Below are positions 13,394 through 18,815 of a stretch of DNA of 18,815 nt, in pieces. The first letter of the stretch is position 1, and each line of letters starts with the position of its first letter. The notes beneath the pieces were generated by a model. It made no database searches. It saw only the letters and a list, made by a program, of their open reading frames with translations, and had not been told where the DNA came from. The stretch is taken from contig UQQY01000022.1 of assembly GCA_900543295.1 (NCBI GenBank), forward strand, positions 1 through 18,815, read 5' to 3'. A program made the translations under genes and the position numbers. This DNA comes from an uncultured Oscillospiraceae bacterium (lineage in GTDB: Bacteria > Bacillota > Clostridia > Oscillospirales > Ruminococcaceae).

Positions 13394-15241
13394 ATGGGAA
13401 AAATCATTGGTATTGATCTTGGTACAACAAACTCCTGCGTTGCCGTTATGGAAGGCGGTGAGCCGGTCGTTATTGCAAATCCGGAAGGCGCAAGAACCAC
13501 CCCAAGCGTTGTTGCATTCTCGAAAACCGGCGAGCGCATTGTCGGCGCAACGGCAAAACGTCAGGCCGTCACCAACGCGGACCGCACCATCAGCTCTATC
13601 AAACGCCACATGGGCAGCGACTATAAGGTGAATATCGACGGCAAGGCTTATACGCCGCAGGAAATCTCCGCGATGATCCTGCAAAAGCTGAAAGCGGACG
13701 CAGAGGCCTATCTGGGCGAGAGTGTAACGGAAGCGGTCATCACTGTTCCCGCATACTTTACCGATGCACAGCGTCAGGCAACAAAAGACGCAGGCAAAAT
13801 CGCCGGTCTCGACGTAAAGCGCATCATCAACGAGCCGACAGCCGCCGCGCTTGCATACGGCGTCGATAAGGAAAACGATCAGAAGATCATGGTTTATGAT
13901 CTGGGCGGCGGTACGTTCGACGTCTCAATCATCGAAATGGGGGACGGCGTACAGGAGGTTCTCGCAACCGCAGGCAACAATCATTTGGGCGGCGACGACT
14001 TTGACGAGCGCATCATCAACTGGATGGCAGAGGAGTTCAGAAGAAGCGAACTGATTGACCTGAAGGCGGATAAAATGGCGCTTCAGCGCCTGAAAGAAGC
14101 GGCTGAAAAAGCAAAGATCGACCTGTCCGGCATGACGCAGACTCAGATCAATCTGCCGTTCATCACCGCAGACGCAACTGGTCCGAAGCATCTCGACATG
14201 ACGCTGACCCGCGCTAAATTCAACGAATTGACCGCAGATCTTGTGGAAGCGACTATGGGGCCGGTTCGTCAGGCGCTGTCTGATTCCGGACTTTCCGCTT
14301 CCCAGCTTGATAAAGTTCTGATGGTCGGCGGCTCCTCCCGTATTCCGGCGGTTCAGGACGCAGTAAAGAATATCATCGGCAAAGATCCGTTTAAGGGCAT
14401 TAACCCGGACGAATGCGTTGCCGTGGGCGCGGCAATTCAGGGCGGCGTTTTAGGCGGCGAGGTCAAAGGCCTGCTGCTTCTGGACGTAACACCGCTGTCG
14501 CTGGGTATCGAAACCTTAGGCGGTATTTCCACAAAGCTCATCGAGCGCAACACCACTATTCCGACGAAGAAATCACAGATTTTCTCGACGGCTGCCGACA
14601 ATCAGACTGCGGTTGAAGTTCACGTTTTACAGGGCGAGCGCGAATTTGCAAAGGACAACAAAACTCTGGGTATCTTCAAGCTCGACGGCATTGCGCCGGC
14701 ACCGCGCGGCATTCCGCAGATCGAGGTCACCTATGACATCGACGCAAACGGCATCGTTCATGTCTCTGCAAAGGATCTTGGCACCGGCAAAGAGCAGAAC
14801 ATCACGATTACCTCCTCCACCAATATGTCCAAAGAGGATATTGACCGTGCAGTCAAAGAGGCTGAGGCCTTTGCCGCAGAGGACAAAAAGAAGAAGGAAG
14901 ACATCGACGTCAGAAACGGTGCGGATCAGATGATCTTCCAGTGTGAGAAGGCAATGAAAGATATGGAAGGCAAAATTTCCGATTCTGAAAAGGCCGATAT
15001 CAACACGAAGATTGAAGCGCTGAAAAACGAGCTGAAGTCCGGCACGACCGAGTCCATCAAGGCAAAACAGGAAGAACTCGAAAAATCGTTCTACGCGGTT
15101 TCCCAGAAGATGTACGAGGCAGCCGCTCAGCAGGCACAGCAGCAGGGCGCGGCGCCGGATATGGGCGGCGCTCCGGCAGGCGGATCCGCTCCGGACGGCG
15201 TAGTTGACGCAGATTTTACCGAAGTAAACGACGATAAATAA
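13394..15241 (+). CDS. dnaK: Hsp70 chaperone DnaK
   Basis: The 615-residue protein is the ATP-driven Hsp70 chaperone. The nucleotide domain shows IGIDLGTTNS near the start, the segment INEPTAAALAYG, and the second phosphate motif VYDLGGGTFDVSII. The linker is GLLLLDVTPLSLGIET, and the substrate domain carries EVHVLQGE and the DKNG-like DIDANGIVHVSAKD. The C-terminal lid ends in a Gln/Ala/Gly/Pro tail and VVDADFTEVNDD, as in Gram-positive DnaK. It lacks the 24-residue insertion of Gram-negative DnaK, in keeping with the 615-residue length. The frame is open 5 codons upstream (TTG 13379), but GGAGG at 13381-13385 lies 8 nt before ATG 13394, which fixes the start. A hairpin separates it from dnaJ. 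Confidence 0.97.
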   Translation: MGKIIGIDLGTTNSCVAVMEGGEPVVIANPEGARTTPSVVAFSKTGERIVGATAKRQAVTNADRTISSIKRHMGSDYKVNIDGKAYTPQEISAMILQKLKADAEAYLGESVTEAVITVPAYFTDAQRQATKDAGKIAGLDVKRIINEPTAAALAYGVDKENDQKIMVYDLGGGTFDVSIIEMGDGVQEVLATAGNNHLGGDDFDERIINWMAEEFRRSELIDLKADKMALQRLKEAAEKAKIDLSGMTQTQINLPFITADATGPKHLDMTLTRAKFNELTADLVEATMGPVRQALSDSGLSASQLDKVLMVGGSSRIPAVQDAVKNIIGKDPFKGINPDECVAVGAAIQGGVLGGEVKGLLLLDVTPLSLGIETLGGISTKLIERNTTIPTKKSQIFSTAADNQTAVEVHVLQGEREFAKDNKTLGIFKLDGIAPAPRGIPQIEVTYDIDANGIVHVSAKDLGTGKEQNITITSSTNMSKEDIDRAVKEAEAFAAEDKKKKEDIDVRNGADQMIFQCEKAMKDMEGKISDSEKADINTKIEALKNELKSGTTESIKAKQEELEKSFYAVSQKMYEAAAQQAQQQGAAPDMGGAPAGGSAPDGVVDADFTEVNDDK

Positions 15242-15266
15242 GACTTGACTTCAATAAATTGTCTGT

Positions 15267-15298
15267 ACGGGGCGGAACTGTATATCGTTCCGTCCCGT
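15267..15298 (+). other. Hairpin in the dnaK-dnaJ gap
   Basis: ACGGGGCGGAAC (15267-15278) pairs with GTTCCGTCCCGT (15287-15298), 12 bp including one G-U pair, around an 8-nt loop. No T-run follows. It may protect the 3' end of the dnaK message or lower dnaJ expression relative to dnaK. TATAAT stands at 15307-15312 without a convincing -35 box, so an internal dnaJ promoter is only a possibility. Confidence 0.5.
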
Positions 15299-15338
15299 TC
15301 GGGCGTTATAATGGCATCAAAAGAGGAGGGCTTACGGC

Positions 15339-16502
15339 TTGGCTGAAGAAAAACGGGACTATTACGAAGTGCTCGGCGTCGCAAAGACAGCAAGCGAAGA
15401 CGAGTTAAAAAAGGCATACCGTGTGCTTGCAAAAAAATATCATCCGGATTTAAATCCGGGAGACACCGAAGCGGAGAAACATTTTAAAGAGGTAAACGAG
15501 GCTTACGAGGTTCTTTCGGATAAGGAAAAGCGGGCGCGCTACGATCAGTTCGGTCACGCCGGCGTCGATCCAAATTACGCCGCAGGAGCGGGCGCCGGCG
15601 GCTTTGGCGGATTCGGCGGCTTTGACATGGGCGATCTCGGCGACATTTTCGAGGGCTTTTTCGGCGGCGGGTTCAGCGGTTCCTCCAGAAGGGCAAATCC
15701 GAACGCTCCGCGGCGCGGCAGCGATCTGCGCACAAACTGCACCATCAGCTTTTTTGAGGCATGCAAGGGTGTAAAACGGGAGATCTCCGTTACCCGTATG
15801 GAAGCTTGCAGCGATTGCCATGGAACCGGCAGTGAGGCGGGACATGACGTGCAAACCTGTCCGGAATGCAACGGTGCCGGTCAGGTGCGCGTAACACAGC
15901 GCACGCCGCTTGGCGCGATGAGTACTACCCGCACCTGTTCGCGCTGCGGCGGCAAGGGACGAATTGTAACAAATCCGTGCAAAAAGTGCAGCGGCAGCGG
16001 CCGTATCCGCGTGACGAAGAAAATCGAGATCTCCATTCCGGCCGGCATTGACGACGGACAGACGCTCGCTGTACGCGGACAGGGAGACGGCGGCTTAAAC
16101 GGCGGTCCGGCAGGCGATTTAAACGTGACGGTAACGGTTCGTCCTGATCCGCTGTTCAAACGCGACGGCTACGACATCTGGTGCGAGATGCCGCTTACAT
16201 TCCGGCAGGCGGCGCTCGGCGACGAGCTTACTGTCCCCACTATCGACGGCAAGGTGAAATATACAATTCCGGAGGGAACGCAGCCCGGAACCGTATTCCG
16301 GCTTCGCGGAAAGGGCGTGCAGAATTTAAACGGACGCGGACGCGGCGATCAGTATGTCGAGGTAACGGTCGAAGTGCCTAAGGGCTTGTCGAAGTCGCAG
16401 AAGGAAGCGCTCCGCAAATTTGACGAGACACTGACCGAGGAAAAGCAGTACACAAAGCGCAAGGGTTTCTTTGATAATTTAAAAAAGAAGTTCGAGAATT
16501 AA
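15339..16502 (+). CDS. dnaJ: Hsp40 co-chaperone DnaJ
   Basis: The 387-residue protein is a full-length (type I) DnaJ, which delivers clients to DnaK and triggers its ATPase. The J domain fills about residues 5-70, with the essential HPD at 35-37. A Gly/Phe-rich region follows (about 82-112). Four zinc-binding CxxCxGxG repeats begin at Cys157, Cys174, Cys200 and Cys214. The C-terminal substrate-binding domain contains IPAGIDDGQTLAVRGQG and the segment VPTIDGKVKYTIPEGTQPG. The start is TTG 15339, with GAGGAGG (15323-15329) 8-9 nt upstream; no ATG lies nearby in frame. It is the last chaperone gene of the operon, closed by an intrinsic terminator. Confidence 0.96.
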   Translation: MAEEKRDYYEVLGVAKTASEDELKKAYRVLAKKYHPDLNPGDTEAEKHFKEVNEAYEVLSDKEKRARYDQFGHAGVDPNYAAGAGAGGFGGFGGFDMGDLGDIFEGFFGGGFSGSSRRANPNAPRRGSDLRTNCTISFFEACKGVKREISVTRMEACSDCHGTGSEAGHDVQTCPECNGAGQVRVTQRTPLGAMSTTRTCSRCGGKGRIVTNPCKKCSGSGRIRVTKKIEISIPAGIDDGQTLAVRGQGDGGLNGGPAGDLNVTVTVRPDPLFKRDGYDIWCEMPLTFRQAALGDELTVPTIDGKVKYTIPEGTQPGTVFRLRGKGVQNLNGRGRGDQYVEVTVEVPKGLSKSQKEALRKFDETLTEEKQYTKRKGFFDNLKKKFEN

Positions 16503-16505
16503 AAG

Positions 16506-16551
16506 AAAAAGGGAGAGCCGTTCGCCGTGGGCGATAAGCGCTCCCTTTTTT
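16506..16551 (+). terminator. Intrinsic terminator of the hrcA-dnaJ operon
   Basis: AAAAAGGGAG (16506-16515) pairs with CTCCCTTTTT (16541-16550), and an inner stem TCGCC/GGCGA (16522-16526 with 16530-16534) caps the loop. The right arm ends in six T. It begins 3 nt after the dnaJ stop. Confidence 0.85.
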
Positions 16552-16566
16552 AAGAATGGTAAAGAG

Positions 16567-16582
16567 AAAGGATGATTTTTTG
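16567..16582 (+). promoter_or_regulatory. Ribosome binding site that selects TTG 16580 as start
   Basis: AAAGGA at 16567-16572 lies 7 nt before TTG 16580-16582. The longer in-frame candidate, ATG 16556, follows the terminator T-run (last T at 16551) by four bases and has no ribosome binding site. Confidence 0.6.
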
Positions 16583-17563
16583 AAAACGGATCAAAACAAC
16601 AGCGCCGTTGTTCTTCTGCCGGTCAAACGCCAAGAGGATCGCGGGCGTTTTGAATCGGCGGCTCCGGACTTTACGTTTTATTATAACGACGACGCGCCCA
16701 TTGAAGCCTGTCAGCTCGAAAAGGCCGCCGTCATTTTCGGCAATCCAAACCGCGAACAGCTTTCCTGCTGCAAAAACTTAAAATGGGTGCAGCTTGGAAG
16801 CGCCGGAGCGGACGCCTATGTTAAGGAGGGCTTTCTTCCTGCCGGTACGATTCTGACGAACGCCAGCGGCGCTTACGGTCCAGCCATTGCGGAGTACATG
16901 GTTGCCGTATCCTTTTCCCTGTTTAACAATCTGCCGCTCTACCGCGATAATCAGCTTTCCGCTGTATGGAGAGAGCGCGGTACAGCACGCAGTGTCGCCG
17001 GTTCAACAGTGCTGTCTGTCGGAATGGGCGATATTGGAAGCGAATATGCCAAACGCATGAAGGCGCTTGGCTGTACCGTTTACGGAATCCGGCGGACGAA
17101 GGCGGCAAAGCCTGAGTATATCGACGGGCTCTATCAGATGGATGCGCTGGACGATTTGCTCAAAGAAACTGATATTGCGGCGCTCAGCCTGCCGCAGAGT
17201 ACGGAAACCATCGGGCTTTTTTCGGCGGAACGTTTCGGCCATATGAAAAAAGGAGCTGTTTTAATCAATGTAGGACGCGGATCTGCCGTTAATACGGAGG
17301 CGCTCTGCGACGCGCTTGAAAGCGGCCGTCTCAGCGGAGCGGCGCTTGACGTAACAGATCCGGAGCCGCTTCCGCCCAATCACAGGCTCTGGCGGCAGTC
17401 CAATGCCTTGATTACGCCGCACATCTCCGGCGGCTATACCCTTTTAGAAACATATGACCGGATTATCGAAATCTGTCTTGAAAACCTCTCCCGCTTTTCA
17501 AGGGGCGAAGAGCTTTACAATCAGGTTGATTTCAAAACCGGATATCGCGTAAGCCGGAAATAA
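16580..17563 (+). CDS. D-2-hydroxyacid dehydrogenase (NAD(P)-dependent)
   Basis: The protein (327 residues from TTG 16580; 335 if ATG 16556 is used) belongs to the D-isomer-specific 2-hydroxyacid dehydrogenases, which reduce 2-oxoacids such as glyoxylate, hydroxypyruvate or phenylpyruvate. The Rossmann motif GMGDIG is at 148-153. The following GIRRT after the second strand is basic, which favours NADPH over NADH. The catalytic triad is present: Arg233 (NVGRG), Glu262 (DPEPLP) and His281 (ITPHISGG). NASGAYGPAIAEY precedes the cofactor domain, as in GhrA/phosphoglycerate-dehydrogenase-like members. The substrate cannot be told from sequence. The gene follows the heat-shock terminator by about 28 nt with no room for a new promoter, so it probably depends on readthrough or on an element inside dnaJ. 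It ends at a perfect 20-bp hairpin. Confidence 0.88.
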   Translation: MKTDQNNSAVVLLPVKRQEDRGRFESAAPDFTFYYNDDAPIEACQLEKAAVIFGNPNREQLSCCKNLKWVQLGSAGADAYVKEGFLPAGTILTNASGAYGPAIAEYMVAVSFSLFNNLPLYRDNQLSAVWRERGTARSVAGSTVLSVGMGDIGSEYAKRMKALGCTVYGIRRTKAAKPEYIDGLYQMDALDDLLKETDIAALSLPQSTETIGLFSAERFGHMKKGAVLINVGRGSAVNTEALCDALESGRLSGAALDVTDPEPLPPNHRLWRQSNALITPHISGGYTLLETYDRIIEICLENLSRFSRGEELYNQVDFKTGYRVSRK

Positions 17564-17574
17564 CCAAATAATGC

Positions 17575-17619
17575 GGACAGTAAAATGCGTGCAGGTATAC
17601 TGCACGCATTTTACTGTCC
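17575..17619. terminator. Perfect 20-bp palindrome, probable terminator
   Basis: A flawless 20-bp stem (17575-17594 with 17600-17619) encloses the 5-nt loop GTATA, 11 nt after the dehydrogenase stop. It is followed by AAAAAA rather than T on the plus strand, and on the minus strand by GCATTATTTGG. The stem itself holds TTTTA in its right arm. The stretch 17620-17798 between this hairpin and the ABC-F stop contains no gene I can support; the open frames there are short and lack ribosome binding sites. Confidence 0.6.
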
Positions 17620-17798
17620 AAAAAATAAGTGTTTTTTTATCCGACGGCCTACGCCATGATCGTACCCGTTGCAGTCAAAATGACTACCCCTGACATACCA
17701 CTGTCACGCCCAGGACAGGAACCGTCAGCGTATCGCCAATTTGTACAGACGATTGATCCGCCTGCTTATAAAAGGCCTGGTTTTGCGTGTATCTGCGT

Positions 17799-18815
17799 TC
17801 AGCACGTCAGTGTAAGCGTTTTTGTCGCAATCTTTTTGCAAAAAGCCGCGTCATGCTCTACAAAAAGCATCGTAGAAGGAAAATCGGACAAAAGCGTTTC
17901 AATCTGCATACGCGAGACAACGTCCACAAAGTTTAATGGCTCATCCCAGATATACAGATGCGCCTGTTCGCAGAGACTGCCTGCAATCAGGATCTTTTTC
18001 TTCTGTCCGGCAGACATGGCCGAAAGGTCCCGATCCAGTTCCTCTCTGTTCATAGCAAGCTTGTCCAAAACAGCGCGCAGAAGGCTCTCCGAAATACCGC
18101 GCTTATCCGCAAAATCCGATACGCGTCCTGAAAGGAACGAGGTGTCCTGCGGCACATAGGAGATCAAAAGGTCGCGCGGCTTTTGAATGATTCCGCGTGT
18201 TGGTATGTCCTGTCCAAGCAGCGCTTTCAGCAGGCTTGACTTCCCCGCTCCATTTTTTCCTACAACGCAGATACGATCTTCCCGGCATATCTCGAAGGAT
18301 ACCGGCGAAAAGACCTCTTTTTCCTCATACGCCACCGATACGTCCGTACAGGAAAGCAGACGGTTTAACCGAAACGGCTGCGGCGACAGCTTTAATGCAT
18401 GCGCCTGCTCGACATTCTTTAAAAGTGCAGCCTTTTCCGCAACCGCCGCGTTGCGCCGCTTTTCCAGCACCTTGGCACGTTTCATCATTTTTGCAGACTG
18501 ATGTCCGACAAAGCCCCTGTCTACGGGTCCCTCCCCAATCTTTGATCCCTCGATCTGATCCGCCCATCCGGCCGCACTGCGCGCGGCGTCCGACAACCGG
18601 CGAATATCGCGGCGCAGTTTTTCATTCTCCGTTTGCTCAAACTGCTCCTGTCTGCGGCGGTTTTCATCCCATGAATCAAAGTTGCCGCGCTGCAACTCAA
18701 TATTTGCACGATTGATCGACAGAACATGATCGACGCAGCCGTTCAACAGCGTTCGGTCATGCGACACAAGAAGAAAACCCTTTTTCCGGTTTAAATAGGC
18801 GGCGACTGCCGCGCG
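17799..18815 (-). CDS. ABC-F ribosome protection protein, Lsa/Vga-like (N-terminal part outside window)
   Basis: 338 codons are visible; the frame runs off the right edge, so the first ATPase domain is mostly missing. The fragment starts at the end of domain 1 (AAYLNRKKGFLLVSHDRTLL, with the H-loop His). A charged helical linker rich in Arg, Glu and Lys follows (about 45-140), typical of the interdomain arm that reaches the ribosomal exit site. Domain 2 shows Walker A GKNGAGKSS (about 186-194), the signature MSAGQKKK (about 267), Walker B with catalytic Glu in LYIWDEPLNFVD (about 287-298) and H-loop VEHD (about 319). There are no membrane segments: this is a soluble ABC-F protein that displaces antibiotics from the ribosome. 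The signature and the text around it resemble the Lsa/Vga group, which protects against lincosamides, streptogramin A and pleuromutilins. The resistance spectrum is untested. Confidence 0.87.
   Translation of the reverse strand, partial: RAAVAAYLNRKKGFLLVSHDRTLLNGCVDHVLSINRANIELQRGNFDSWDENRRRQEQFEQTENEKLRRDIRRLSDAARSAAGWADQIEGSKIGEGPVDRGFVGHQSAKMMKRAKVLEKRRNAAVAEKAALLKNVEQAHALKLSPQPFRLNRLLSCTDVSVAYEEKEVFSPVSFEICREDRICVVGKNGAGKSSLLKALLGQDIPTRGIIQKPRDLLISYVPQDTSFLSGRVSDFADKRGISESLLRAVLDKLAMNREELDRDLSAMSAGQKKKILIAGSLCEQAHLYIWDEPLNFVDVVSRMQIETLLSDFPSTMLFVEHDAAFCKKIATKTLTLTC

Noticed and set aside
17684..17798. Short minus-strand stretch reading as a plausible protein tail (SSVQIGDTLTVPVLGVTVV) just after the ABC-F stop
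   Set aside because: It is only about 40 codons long, lacks a start codon and a ribosome binding site, and is in a different frame from the ABC-F gene. It could be a gene remnant but cannot be told from chance.
17629..18159. Plus-strand open frame of 176 codons
   Set aside because: Most of it is antisense to the ABC-F gene. The unique part (17629-17798) has no ribosome binding site and no recognisable motif.
1..18815. CRISPR array, insertion sequence, prophage, toxin-antitoxin or tRNA/rRNA genes
   Set aside because: I looked for regularly spaced repeats, transposase or integrase motifs, and cloverleaf-like or rRNA-like stretches and saw none. A tool-based search could still find something subtle.

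Overview
The window comes from a Gram-positive (Firmicutes) genome. The best guess is a gut-type anaerobe of the class Clostridia, near Oscillospiraceae/Ruminococcaceae. The evidence is the class I heat-shock operon hrcA-grpE-dnaK-dnaJ behind a perfect CIRCE element, strong AGGAGG-type ribosome binding sites, frequent TTG starts, and the clostridial pairing of a TIGR03960-type radical SAM protein with a TIGR03936/DUF2344 protein. Codon use looks even across the window, and I see no IS element, integrase, tRNA, rRNA or CRISPR array. The genus is inference only.

Layout. 1-2462: the radical SAM protein (5' end outside the window) overlaps its partner protein by 8 nt. 2674-4090: a monocistronic aspartate-aminotransferase-type enzyme with its own promoter and terminator. 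4100-5490: a zinc-ribbon membrane protein, a 30-codon small ORF, and a Vat-family (streptogramin A type) acetyltransferase translationally coupled to that small ORF. 5531-8122: a divergent pair, an intracellular GH113 (beta-mannanase-type) enzyme on the minus strand and a galactokinase-family GHMP kinase on the plus strand, each with a readable promoter in the shared 220-bp gap. 8128-9911: a leaderless (cytoplasmic) GH18 chitinase-type enzyme behind a structured 5' leader, a 19-codon small ORF overlapping a hairpin, and an RNHCP-domain zinc protein. 10010-11451: a minus-strand pair, a His-rich ArsP-type permease followed by a HAD-fold protein that has lost its nucleophile Asp. 11600-16551: sigma-A promoter, CIRCE, hrcA, grpE, dnaK, dnaJ, terminator. 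16580-17619: a D-2-hydroxyacid dehydrogenase beginning just after the dnaJ terminator, followed by a perfect 20-bp palindrome. 17799-18815: the C-terminal part of an Lsa/Vga-like ABC-F ribosome protection protein on the minus strand.

How the genes work together. The heat-shock operon is a self-contained regulon: HrcA binds CIRCE, and DnaK/DnaJ/GrpE form the Hsp70 machine. The GH113, galactokinase and GH18 genes could form a cytoplasmic oligosaccharide-processing group, but no transporter is present. Two unlinked genes, the Vat-like acetyltransferase and the Lsa/Vga-like ABC-F protein, belong to families that can each blunt streptogramin A/pleuromutilin-type ribosome inhibitors.

I did not find a convincing, wholly new system. 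The best leads are the two well-formed small ORFs (4707-4799 and 9322-9381), the degenerate HAD protein coupled to a metal-type permease, and the probable ATT start of the galactokinase-family gene.
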